A DNA stretch of 64,000 nt from Elioraea tepidiphila DSM 17972 (lineage in GTDB: Bacteria; Pseudomonadota; Alphaproteobacteria; Acetobacterales; Acetobacteraceae). The notes under the pieces were generated by a model that was not told where the DNA came from, searched no databases, and saw only the letters and a list, made by a program, of their open reading frames with translations. Numbering within the stretch: position 1 is the stretch's first letter; every line of letters starts with the position of its first letter. The translations under genes and the position numbers were made by a program. The stretch spans positions 23,655 through 87,654 of the forward strand of contig NZ_KB899931.1 of the NCBI RefSeq assembly GCF_000378465.1, read 5' to 3'. This document shows positions 1 through 7,492 of the stretch, one piece after another.

Positions 1-339
1 ATCGATCGGACGATGGTGCGCCAGGTGGCGCTCAACCTGCTGCTCAATGCCTGCGCGGCGAGTCCGCCGGGCGGCCGCGTCACCCTGGAGGCGACGATCG
101 CGCACGGCACGCTCGCGCTCACGGTGCGCGACGACGGACCCGGCCTGCCGCCGGCCGCGCGTGCGACGCTCGCCGCCGTGCCGGACGCGCCGCCGCCGGG
201 CGGCGGGCTCGGGCTCTGGACCGCGGCACGGCTTGCCGCCGCCCTTGGCGGCCGGATCGGCGAAGGCGACCAGGCGCGCGGCACCGCGCTGACCCTCACC
301 GTGCCGTTCGGGGAACGGGAGCTCGCCCGTGTCGCGTAG
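1..339 (+). CDS. Sensor histidine kinase, C-terminal ATPase part (5' end outside window)
   Basis: The reading frame is open from base 1, so only the last ~112 residues are present. They form the ATP-binding domain of a GHKL histidine kinase: an N-box (NLLLNACAAS), a G1 box (DDGPGLP) and a G2 box (GGGLGLWTAARLAAALGG). The input domain and phospho-accepting His lie upstream and cannot be seen. The stop overlaps the GTG start of the next gene, a sigma-54 response regulator, so the two are almost certainly a cognate two-component pair that is translationally coupled. The signal it senses cannot be inferred from this part; the genes downstream point to sulfur or sulfite metabolism. Confidence 0.9.
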   Translation: MDRTMVRQVALNLLLNACAASPPGGRVTLEATIAHGTLALTVRDDGPGLPPAARATLAAVPDAPPPGGGLGLWTAARLAAALGGRIGEGDQARGTALTLTVPFGERELARVA

Positions 340-1651
340 GCCCCCCCGCGGCACGCTGCTGCTGGTCGAGGACGATCCGGTGATGGGCGGCAGCCTCGCC
401 GACCGTCTGGGACTCGAGGGTTTCGACGTCGCCTGGGTGCAGCGCGCCGGCGAGGCCCAGGCGGCGCTGGCGCGGCTGCGCCCGGACCTCGTGCTCTGCG
501 ACATCCGCCTGCCCGACGGCTCCGGCGAGACGCTGTTCGCCGCGCTGCGGCCGGCGCTCGGCACGGCGCCGGTGGTGTTCCTGACCGCGTTCGGCGAGAT
601 CGACCAGGCGGTGCGGCTGATGCGCGCCGGTGCGGCCGATTTCCTCACCAAGCCCTTCGCGGTCGACGATCTGCTCGGTCGGATCGACACGTTGCTGGCA
701 CGCCGCCCGACGGCCCAGGGCGCCGGCGCGCTCGGCGCCTCGGCGGCGATGCGCGCGGTGGAGGCGACGCTCGTGCGCGCCGCGGCAGTGGACAGCACGG
801 TGCTGCTGACCGGGGAGAGCGGCACCGGCAAGGAGGTCGCGGCGCGCTTCCTGCACGCGCGCTCGACGCGTGCCCCTCGGCCTTTCGTGGCGCTGAACTG
901 CGCGGCGCTCCCCGAGTCGCTGATGGAACGCGAGCTGTTCGGCCACGAGAAGGGGGCGTTCACGGGGGCAGCCGCGCGCGCGCCGGGCTATGCCGAGCAG
1001 GCGGGCGAGGGCGTGCTGTTCCTGGACGAGGTCATGGAGCTGGCGCCGGCCTTGCAGGCGAAGCTGCTGCGGCTGATCGAGGCGCGCGAGTTCGCGCGCC
1101 TCGGCTCGGCGCGCATGATCCCGTTCCGGGCTCGGATCATCGCCGCGACCAATGCCGACCCGGACGCGCGCGTGCGCGAAGGCCGGTTCCGCGAGGACCT
1201 GCTGTTCCGCCTCGACGTGATCCGTGTCGCCGTGCCGCCGCTGCGCGCGCGCGTCGAGGACATCCTGCAGCTCGCGCTCAGGTTCGCCGACGAGTTCGCC
1301 GCGGCGTTCGGACGCGCGGTCGCGGGCCTGCGTCCGGCCGCCGAGGAGGCGCTGCTGGCGCATGACTGGCCCGGCAACGTGCGCGAACTGCGCAACCGGG
1401 TGGAGCGCGCGGTCGCGCTCGCGACCTCGCCATGGCTCGACGCGGCGGACCTGTTCCCGGACCTGCCGCGGCCGCTGGAGGAGGTGCTGCCGACGCTCGC
1501 CGGCGTGGTCGAAGCGGCCGAGCGGCGCTCGATCGCCGCGGCACTGGCTGCGACCGGAGGCGACGTCGCCGCCGCGGCCGGGCGGCTCGGCGTCGCGCGC
1601 TCGACGCTGTTCGAGAAGATGCGGAGGCTCGGGCTGCGCGGTCGCGCCTGA
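329..1651 (+). CDS. NtrC-family sigma-54-dependent response regulator
   Basis: A 440-residue activator with three domains. A receiver (about residues 9-120) has acidic residues at 15-16, phospho-acceptor Asp58 (DLVLCDIRLPDG) and Lys108 (FLTKPF). An AAA+ sigma-54 interaction domain (about 133-370) has Walker A GESGTGK at 162-168, GAFTGA at 209-214 and Walker B LFLDEV near 230. A Fis-type helix-turn-helix lies at about 395-437. The GTG start at 329 lies inside the end of the kinase gene. An intact GAFTGA loop means it should activate sigma-54 holoenzyme. The next gene has a good -24/-12 promoter and paired inverted repeats upstream, so its likely target is the adjacent molybdoenzyme operon. The target assignment is inference. 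Confidence 0.95.
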   Translation: MSRRPPRGTLLLVEDDPVMGGSLADRLGLEGFDVAWVQRAGEAQAALARLRPDLVLCDIRLPDGSGETLFAALRPALGTAPVVFLTAFGEIDQAVRLMRAGAADFLTKPFAVDDLLGRIDTLLARRPTAQGAGALGASAAMRAVEATLVRAAAVDSTVLLTGESGTGKEVAARFLHARSTRAPRPFVALNCAALPESLMERELFGHEKGAFTGAAARAPGYAEQAGEGVLFLDEVMELAPALQAKLLRLIEAREFARLGSARMIPFRARIIAATNADPDARVREGRFREDLLFRLDVIRVAVPPLRARVEDILQLALRFADEFAAAFGRAVAGLRPAAEEALLAHDWPGNVRELRNRVERAVALATSPWLDAADLFPDLPRPLEEVLPTLAGVVEAAERRSIAAALAATGGDVAAAAGRLGVARSTLFEKMRRLGLRGRA

Positions 1652-1669
1652 GCGCGGCCCTGTTGCTGA

Positions 1670-1715
1670 TCCGGAATACCGGACCGGGTCCACGGCCGGT
1701 GTCCGACGAGCCGGA
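1670..1715. promoter_or_regulatory. Paired inverted repeats, candidate enhancer sites for the sigma-54 regulator
   Basis: Two copies of TCCG-N6-CGGA lie between the regulator and the molybdoenzyme gene: TCCGGAATACCGGA at 1670-1683 and TCCGACGAGCCGGA at 1702-1715. Their centres are 32 bp apart, close to three helical turns, and they sit about 75 and 106 bp upstream of the start site predicted from the sigma-54 promoter. Arrangement and distance fit binding of two dimers of an NtrC-type activator. Confidence 0.6.
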
Positions 1716-1755
1716 CTCGCGTGCCCCGAACCCGTTGATCGCCCGTCGCCGCATC

Positions 1756-1773
1756 CTGGCACGGGTGATGCTT
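1756..1773 (+). promoter_or_regulatory. Sigma-54 (-24/-12) promoter
   Basis: The sequence CTGGCACGGGTGATGCTT has GG at 1758-1759 and GC at 1770-1771 with exactly 10 bases between, and the conserved TGGCAC block, so it matches the -24/-12 consensus well. It lies about 40 bp before the molybdoenzyme start codon and just after a sigma-54 activator gene. Confidence 0.75.
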
Positions 1774-1810
1774 CTCTTCCCTCGCCCAACGAACCAGGGG
1801 AGGAGCCCGG

Positions 1811-3157
1811 ATGAATCGGACCGATATCGCGCGCGCTGAGCGTGCGCTCGTCGAGCAGGTGCTGAAGCGCGAGGACGTCGGCCGCCGACGCATGTTCGAG
1901 GTCGCGGCCTGGAGCGTGGCCGGCGCGGCGGCCGCGAGCGCGGTTCCGGCCGGCTCCGCGCTGGCCCAGGCGGCAGCGCCGGCGCGGCGCATCCTCCAGA
2001 AGGACGACAGCCGCATCCTGAACATCGGCGCGACCGTGCGCAGCGGCAAATACTGGAACTTCTCGACCTGGATCACGCCGGTCGAGGAGTTCTACGTGCG
2101 CAACCACTATCCGACGCCGACCGTGGAGCAGAAGCCCGAGCTCGATCCGCGCAACTGGAAGGTGAAGGTGCACGGCAACGGCCTCGAGCGCGAACTCGAG
2201 ATCGGCTACGAGGATCTGCTGAAGATGCGCTCGCGCACCATCTTCGCGACCATGGAGTGCCACGGCAACGGCCGCACGGTGTTCTGGGAACAGCTCGACA
2301 TGAAGGACGTGACGGGCGGAAACTGGGTGCTCGGCGCGGTCGGGCTCGCGGAGTGGGAATACGTGCCACTGTCCGAGATCTTCGCGCGCGCGGGGCTGAA
2401 GCCCGACGCGAAGGCGCTGCTGTTCTGGTCGGGCGTGGACGGCGCGGGCGATATCGGCCGGCCGATGCCGATGCGCGAGGTGCTGAGCCGGCCCGACGAT
2501 ATCGGCCTCGCGTTCCGGATGAACGCCAATCCGCTGCTGCCGGACCACGGCGCGCCGGTCCGCGCGCTGGTCACCGGCTGGGGCGGGGCGGCGTCCACCA
2601 AATGGCTCACCGAGATCAAGGTCGCGACGCATGATTTCTGGGTGCGCCTCAACACGAAGGGTGAGGTGTTCGCCGGTCCCGACTACCCCAAGCCGACACC
2701 CGCACCCGGCGACGAGTTCCGCAATGTCGGGCCCGAGGACATCCACGGCCCGATGGTGGAATGGATGCCGGTGAAGTCGTTCATCACCGTGCCGCTGGTG
2801 ATCGAGAAATCGCCCTCGCTGCCGGCCAACTACCCGCTGCAGAAGGGCGAACTGCCCACACTCGCGGCCGGGCGGCAGACCATGCGCGGCTATGCCTGGG
2901 GTCCGCAGCACGGGTTGCGCAAGGTCGAGTACCGCATCAATGGCGGGGCCTGGCGCGAGGCGCATATCCGTCCGCCCAATCTCGGCCGCTACACCTGGTC
3001 GCGGTTCGACTTCGAGTGGGATGCCCCGGCGGGCGAGCACGTGATCGAGACGCGCGCGACCGACAATGCCGGGATCGCGCAGCCGCCGACCGTGCCGTTC
3101 AACCTCTACGGCATGGCCAACAACGCGATCCCCAAGTTCCGCATCCGCGTCGTCTGA
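1811..3157 (+). CDS. Periplasmic sulfite-oxidase-type molybdopterin enzyme
   Basis: A 448-residue protein of the sulfite oxidase fold. A twin-arginine-like N-terminus (GRRRMFEVAAW followed by an Ala-rich stretch ending SALAQA) predicts Tat export. The molybdopterin domain contains MECHGNGR with Cys150 as the likely Mo ligand, and Arg/His in FYVRNHY. The C-terminal ~130 residues look like the Mo-co dimerisation domain (KVEYRINGGAWREA). The ATG is preceded by AGGGGAGGAG. A small cytochrome c follows, the usual electron acceptor pairing in SorAB and SoxCD enzymes. Sequence around the Cys is closer to SorA/SorT-like enzymes than to classic SoxC, and no other sox genes are nearby, so sulfite oxidation is likely but the exact substrate is not proven. 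Confidence 0.88.
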   Translation: MNRTDIARAERALVEQVLKREDVGRRRMFEVAAWSVAGAAAASAVPAGSALAQAAAPARRILQKDDSRILNIGATVRSGKYWNFSTWITPVEEFYVRNHYPTPTVEQKPELDPRNWKVKVHGNGLERELEIGYEDLLKMRSRTIFATMECHGNGRTVFWEQLDMKDVTGGNWVLGAVGLAEWEYVPLSEIFARAGLKPDAKALLFWSGVDGAGDIGRPMPMREVLSRPDDIGLAFRMNANPLLPDHGAPVRALVTGWGGAASTKWLTEIKVATHDFWVRLNTKGEVFAGPDYPKPTPAPGDEFRNVGPEDIHGPMVEWMPVKSFITVPLVIEKSPSLPANYPLQKGELPTLAAGRQTMRGYAWGPQHGLRKVEYRINGGAWREAHIRPPNLGRYTWSRFDFEWDAPAGEHVIETRATDNAGIAQPPTVPFNLYGMANNAIPKFRIRVV

Positions 3158-3165
3158 GCGCGCCC

Positions 3166-3189
3166 GGGGGTCCGCATCGGCGGACCCCC
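3166..3189 (+). other. Intergenic hairpin between molybdoenzyme and cytochrome genes
   Basis: A perfect 10-bp inverted repeat, GGGGGTCCGC then ATCG then GCGGACCCCC, begins 8 bases after the molybdoenzyme stop and ends 23 bases before the cytochrome start. No T-run follows, so it may be an RNA-stabilising or partial-attenuation hairpin within the operon and not a full terminator. Confidence 0.6.
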
Positions 3190-3212
3190 ACCTGTTCACA
3201 CCGGGAGGATCG

Positions 3213-3608
3213 ATGAAGGGAGTTCTGCTGCTCGGCGGCGCGCTGCTTGCCGGGGTCGTGCTGGTGGCCGGTGCGCGGATGGTGCCGCAGGCGTTCGCGG
3301 CGTCATCGCAGGTGGAGCGCGGACGGACGGTCTATGCCGAGGCTTGCGCGGTCTGCCACGGCGAGGACGGTCGGGGTGGGGCGGGGTTCGGCAATCCGAT
3401 CTGGGGCGAGGGCGCGCAGATTCGCAAGTTCCGCCACGCCGCGGGCCTGCTGGAATACAACCTGATGCTGATGCCGTTCGACGACCCGACGCGGGTCTCG
3501 GACGAGGACAAGCTCGCCGTGACCGCCTACATCCTCGCCCGTCACGGCGCGATCGAAGAGGGCGTAAACCTGTCGGAGAGCGAGGCCGCATCGATCGCGA
3601 TCCGCTGA
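3213..3608 (+). CDS. Class I cytochrome c, probable electron acceptor of the molybdoenzyme
   Basis: A 131-residue monohaem cytochrome with a cleavable signal (about residues 1-29, ending AFAAS). The haem motif is CAVCH (Cys45, Cys48, His49) and a Met in the LMLMPF segment is a plausible sixth ligand. A start further upstream is possible, but ATG 3213 is directly preceded by GGGAGGA and gives a normal signal peptide. It sits 55 bp behind the sulfite-oxidase-type gene and is most simply its periplasmic redox partner, equivalent to SorB or the haem part of SoxD. Confidence 0.88.
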   Translation: MKGVLLLGGALLAGVVLVAGARMVPQAFAASSQVERGRTVYAEACAVCHGEDGRGGAGFGNPIWGEGAQIRKFRHAAGLLEYNLMLMPFDDPTRVSDEDKLAVTAYILARHGAIEEGVNLSESEAASIAIR

Positions 3609-3654
3609 TGCGCCACTCTTGACGCCGCGCGCCCGCTCTGGCGGGACTGCGCGC

Positions 3655-4815
3655 ATGGCGCTCAAGGTCGGCAAGGGGGCCGAGGCCCCGCCCTTCATCG
3701 TGATGGACGTGATCGCGGCGGCGAACGCGCGCGCCGCTGCGTCCGCCCCCGGCGATCCGCGCGTGATCCGCATGGAGGTCGGCCAGCCCTCGACCGGCGC
3801 GCCGGCCGCGGCGGTCGAGGCCACGATCGCGGCGATGCGCGCGGGCGAGACGCTCGGCTACACCGAGGCGCTCGGCATCCGCCCGTTGCGCGAGCGGATC
3901 GCGCGCCTCTATGCGGAGCGCTACGGAGTCGAGGTGCCGGTCGCGCGCATCGCCGTCACGGTCGGCGCCTCGGGCGCGTTCCCGCTCGCCTTCCTGGCCG
4001 CCTTCGACCGCGGCGACCGGATCGCGCTCGCCGCGCCCTTCTATCCGCCCTACGTGAACATCCTGACCGCACTCGGGCTCGTGCCGATCATGCTGGAGGC
4101 GGGGCCGCAGAGCCGCTACCAGCCGACGGTGGCCATGCTGGAGGCGCTCGATCCGCCGCCCGACGGTCTGATCGTCGCCTCGCCCTGCAACCCGGCCGGC
4201 ACGATGCTGCACGCGGACGAACTCGCCGCGATCGCACACTGGTGCACCGGGCACGGCGTGCGGCTGATCTCCGACGAGATCTATCACGGCCTCACCTACG
4301 GCGAACCGGCGACGACGGCGGCCGCAATTCCCGGCGCGGTGGTGATCAACTCGTTCTCGAAATACTGGTCGATGACCGGCTGGCGGGTCGGCTGGATGGT
4401 GCTGCCCGAGGACCTCGCGCGTCCGGTGGAGCGGCTGGCGCAGAACCTGTTCATCTCCGCGCCCGGCGTGTCGCAGGTGGCGGCGCTGGCCGCGTTCGAG
4501 GCGGATGCGGAGCTGCGCGGCCATGTCGCCCGCTACGCCGCGAACCGCGCGCTGCTGCTCGACGCCTTGCCGAAGGCGGGGATCGACCGCCTCGCCCCGG
4601 CCGAGGGCGCGTTCTATCTCTATGCCGATGTCGGGCATCTGACGAACGACAGCGCGGCCTGGTGCACGCGGATGCTCGCCGAGATCGCGGTCGCGGCGAC
4701 GCCGGGGGTGGATTTCGACCGCAGGCGAGGCCACCGCACCGTGCGGTTCAGCTTCTGCGGCGCGACCGCCGACATGGCCGAGGCCGCCGAGCGGATCCGG
4801 CGCTGGCTTGCCTGA
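3655..4815 (+). CDS. PLP-dependent aminotransferase, class I/II
   Basis: A 386-residue fold-type I aminotransferase. The PLP-binding lysine is Lys236 in NSFSKYWSMTGWRVGW. Other family signatures are GYTEALG near the N-terminus, the SPCNPAGTM segment containing the conserved Asn, and SDEIYHGLTYG. Expected products are a 2-oxo acid and an amino acid; the amino donor cannot be read from sequence. ATG 3655 is preferred over an in-frame TTG at 3619 because homologues begin close to this point. It follows the cytochrome gene by 46 bp on the same strand but has no evident functional link to it. Confidence 0.9.
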   Translation: MALKVGKGAEAPPFIVMDVIAAANARAAASAPGDPRVIRMEVGQPSTGAPAAAVEATIAAMRAGETLGYTEALGIRPLRERIARLYAERYGVEVPVARIAVTVGASGAFPLAFLAAFDRGDRIALAAPFYPPYVNILTALGLVPIMLEAGPQSRYQPTVAMLEALDPPPDGLIVASPCNPAGTMLHADELAAIAHWCTGHGVRLISDEIYHGLTYGEPATTAAAIPGAVVINSFSKYWSMTGWRVGWMVLPEDLARPVERLAQNLFISAPGVSQVAALAAFEADAELRGHVARYAANRALLLDALPKAGIDRLAPAEGAFYLYADVGHLTNDSAAWCTRMLAEIAVAATPGVDFDRRRGHRTVRFSFCGATADMAEAAERIRRWLA

Positions 4816-5116
4816 CGCCGCAACTGCGTTGCCCCGCATCGGCGGCGCGTCCGGGGATCCGCGGCGGCCGAGTGCGCGTCAGTCTGGTCAAAGATTGACG
4901 TAGCGGTAATGCTCCAAGGGCGGAACGGCATGTGCGGCGCCGCATGCCATCGTGTCGGATTATTTTACACCCTCCGATCCCTCCCCCGCGGCAGGCCTCC
5001 CAACCGCTTGACTCGGCGACGGCACGGCAAGTTGGCACGAAACCTGCACCAACAATCTTGCGCGGCCGGTATCGGGTCGCTGGCCGTTATGGCCGAGGAC
5101 AAGGGGAACAGGATAC
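4816..5116. promoter_or_regulatory. Intergenic region with sigma-54 promoter and upstream palindrome
   Basis: This 301-bp gap has no convincing gene. TTGGCACGAAACCTGCA at 5032-5048 is a strong sigma-54 promoter: GG 5034-5035 and GC 5046-5047 with 10 bases between. Upstream, GTCAAAGATTGAC at 4887-4899 is a perfect 5-3-5 palindrome and could be an activator site. PEP-CTERM genes in exosortase-bearing bacteria are often controlled by sigma-54 and the PrsK/PrsR pair, and the gene that follows is a PEP-CTERM protein, so this fits. Confidence 0.65.
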
Positions 5117-5884
5117 ATGGCGAGAATGACAGGAATGCGGGCGCTGGCAGCGGCGATGGTGGTCGCTGCTCCGCTCGGCATGGCTTCGAAGGCCGAAGCC
5201 GGAACCGCGGTGGGGCTGGAGCTCGTGCTGCTGATCGACGTGTCCGGCAGCGTCGATTCGAGCGAGTACGCTCTGCAGAAGGGTGGCTATGTCCAGGCCT
5301 TCCAGAGCGCGGCGGTCCAGAACGCGATCATGGGCAGCCAGCTCGGCAGCATCGCCGTGACCTATGTCGAGTGGTCCGGCGCGGCGCAGCAGGCGCAGCT
5401 CGTCAACTGGACGCTGGTGAACGACGCCGCGTCCGCGAACGCCTTCGCCGCGGCGATCGCCGGCACCAGCCGCGCCTATAGCGGCCTGACGGCGGTCGGC
5501 AGCGCGATCAACTACGGCGCCGGCCTGCTTGGCGCGGACAACGGCTTCGACGGCCTGCGCAAGGTCATGGACGTCTCCGGTGACGGCGAGAGGAACGACG
5601 GCGCGGACACGGCGACCGCCCGGAATGCCGCAGTCGCCGCCGGCATCACGATCAACGGCCTGACCATCGGTGGCGCATCGCTGCTGAACTGGTACCAGAA
5701 CAACGTGATCGGCGGTCCCGGCGCGTTCGCCATTGGCGTCAACGACTTCGCCGATTTCGCGGCGGCGATCGAGCAGAAGCTGATCCGCGAGATCACCGGC
5801 GTGCCCGAGCCGGCCACCTTCGCGCTGCTGGGCTTCGGCCTCGCCGCGCTGGGCATGGCGGCGCGCCGGCGCAAGGCGGCCTGA
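5117..5884 (+). CDS. DUF1194-like von Willebrand factor A protein with PEP-CTERM anchor
   Basis: A 255-residue exported protein. Residues 1-28 form a signal peptide (MVVAAPLGMASKAEA). The body is a vWA domain with the metal-binding MIDAS start DVSGSVD and later conserved DVSGDGERN. The C-terminus is a textbook PEP-CTERM sorting signal: VPEPATF, a hydrophobic helix (ALLGFGLAALGMAA) and a basic RRRKAA tail, recognised by exosortase in EPS-producing bacteria. No exosortase or EPS genes are in the window. A sigma-54 promoter precedes it and a strong terminator follows, so it is a single-gene unit. Role: a surface or matrix protein, exact function unknown. Confidence 0.85.
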   Translation: MARMTGMRALAAAMVVAAPLGMASKAEAGTAVGLELVLLIDVSGSVDSSEYALQKGGYVQAFQSAAVQNAIMGSQLGSIAVTYVEWSGAAQQAQLVNWTLVNDAASANAFAAAIAGTSRAYSGLTAVGSAINYGAGLLGADNGFDGLRKVMDVSGDGERNDGADTATARNAAVAAGITINGLTIGGASLLNWYQNNVIGGPGAFAIGVNDFADFAAAIEQKLIREITGVPEPATFALLGFGLAALGMAARRRKAA

Positions 5885-5908
5885 CCCTCCGCCTGAACTG
5901 ACGGACGA

Positions 5909-5945
5909 CGGCCCCGGTGCTGCCGCACCGGGGCCGTTCTTCATT
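5909..5945 (+). terminator. Rho-independent terminator after the PEP-CTERM gene
   Basis: A perfect 12-bp stem, CGGCCCCGGTGC with GCACCGGGGCCG, closes a 4-base loop TGCC and is followed by TTCTTCATTT. It starts 24 bases after the stop codon. Confidence 0.85.
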
Positions 5946-5994
5946 TCCGGCGGCGGCGAAGCACCGCACGAGGCGGCCGTGCCATGACGTGTCC

Positions 5995-6699
5995 ATGACC
6001 ACGCCCGCGCGCCTCGCCTCCGCCGCCGCGCTGATCGCCGATCCGGCGCGCGCGGCGATGCTCCAGGCGCTGATGGCGGGCGAGGCGCTGACTGCGGGCG
6101 AACTCGCGCGCTCGGCCGGCATCGCCCCCTCCACCGCCTCGGCGCATCTCGCGGCCCTGACCGATGGCGGGCTCGTCGCGGTGCACGCGCAGGGCCGGCA
6201 CCGCTGGTTCCGCATCGCCAGCGAGGATGTCGCCGCGATTCTGGAGTCACTCATGGGCCTTGCCGAGGCGACGCGCCCGGCGCGGCGCTGGCCGCACGGC
6301 GAAGCGCTGCACGCCGCCCGCACCTGCTGGGATCACCTGGCCGGGCGGCTCGGCGTGGCCCTGCATGAGGGGCTGGTGTCGCGCGGCGTGCTGCGGCCCG
6401 CCCCGGGTGGGTGGGAGACCACGGCCGCAGGCGATGCGTTACTGGAACGGCTCGGCGTCGATCTCGACGCGGCGCGGCGCGCCCGGCGCTTCGCCTGCGA
6501 CTGCATGGACTGGTCGGAACGGCGGCCGCATCTCGGCGGCGGGCTTGCGCGCGCGATCTGCACGCTCTACCTCGCGCGTGGCTGGGTGCGGCGGCAGCCC
6601 GGCGAGGGACTTGCGCGCCGTCTGGTCGCACCCACGCCGGAAGGCAGCAGGGTGCTGCGCGAGGCGTTCGGCGTGCGGCTCGATGCCGAGGCGGCCTGA
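5995..6699 (+). CDS. ArsR-type winged-helix transcriptional regulator
   Basis: A 234-residue protein with an N-terminal winged helix-turn-helix (about residues 5-90), including ADPARAAMLQALMAGEALTAG and recognition helix IAPSTASAHLAAL. A long C-terminal region contains CDCMDWSERRPHLGG, a Cys-x-Cys pair that may bind metal or sense redox state. The ATG at 5995 is preferred because it begins at the usual start of the HTH domain. It is longer than simple ArsR repressors (~100 residues) and matches a two-domain subgroup of unknown effector. No neighbouring transporter or metal resistance gene identifies a target. Confidence 0.8.
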   Translation: MTTPARLASAAALIADPARAAMLQALMAGEALTAGELARSAGIAPSTASAHLAALTDGGLVAVHAQGRHRWFRIASEDVAAILESLMGLAEATRPARRWPHGEALHAARTCWDHLAGRLGVALHEGLVSRGVLRPAPGGWETTAAGDALLERLGVDLDAARRARRFACDCMDWSERRPHLGGGLARAICTLYLARGWVRRQPGEGLARRLVAPTPEGSRVLREAFGVRLDAEAA

Positions 6700-6705
6700 G
6701 CGGCG

Positions 6706-7445
6706 CTACGGCGCGGCGTCGTCCGTCAGCACCGCATCGATCACGCGCAGCCAGTTGCCGCCCATGATCGCGCGCACCTCATCGGCTGCGGAGCCGCGCC
6801 GCGCCACGGCAGGCGCGAGCGCGCGCATGCGTTCGGGCATCTCGATCCCTTCGGGATAGCGCCACGGCGGCGGCGGATAGGTCGCCGGACCCCGGTCGCC
6901 CGAGGAGACGAAGCTTCGGTACAGCCCCGCGGCCACCTCGGGCGGCGCGATGCCGTCCTGACCGGCGAAGTCGTCGAGCCCGAGTGCGACATGCCGCACG
7001 CCGACGAGATCGCCCAGATAGGCGATGCGGTCGATGAACTGGTCGATCGTCGGTCGCGGCGAGGCCGAGACGAAGGCGGGAAACCCGACCGCGCCGATCA
7101 CCCCGCCCTGGTCCGCGATCGCGCGGATCAGGTCGTCGCCGAGATTGCGCGCGGAGGGATGCACCGCGCGCGGATTGCCGTGCGAGCACACCGCCGGCGC
7201 GCGCGAGACCGCGATCGCCCCCCGCGCGGTGCAGCAGCAGGCGGAGCCGGCCCGAGGCTTGCGCGCGGCGGACATCGGCGGGCCCGCGCACCAGCAGCAG
7301 ATCATCGCGGGTGCGGATCGCACGGTGCATCCGCGCGCGCGTGGCGAGGGTTGCGCCGGCCCCCTCGCGGCCGCCGACGGTCGGCATGCAGACCGTCACG
7401 CCGCCCGCGCGATAGCGCCGCAGCTCGGCCGGATTGCGCGCGAGC
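6706..7445 (-). pseudogene. Degraded membrane (renal-type) dipeptidase
   Basis: Two frames on the minus strand carry separate pieces of one M19 dipeptidase. The upstream piece (about 7445 to 7230) reads LARNPAELRRYRAGGV, then MTVCMPTVGGREGAGATL and a stretch ending ASGRLRLLLH. The downstream piece (about 7215 to 6706) resumes in another frame with APAVCSHGNPRAVHPSARNL and a normal C-terminus with GGNWLRVI. The N-terminal metal-binding His-x-Asp region is absent, roughly 100 residues carrying the bridging Glu and further His ligands are missing in the middle, and the frame changes there. It directly abuts the end of rne. It cannot encode an active dipeptidase. Confidence 0.75.
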
Positions 7446-7492
7446 GGGCAGGCGCCCTCTGGCCGGCATCCTGCGGCACCGGGACGCCGCGC

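Noticed and set aside
296..3199. A 967-codon open frame on the minus strand
   Set aside because: It lies antisense to two clear genes, is His/Arg-rich and low in structure, and is a by-product of high GC content.
1811..3608. Naming the pair soxC-soxD
   Set aside because: The sequence around the Mo-ligand Cys and the small monohaem cytochrome do not match classic SoxCD, and no sox cluster is present; kept as sulfite-oxidase type.
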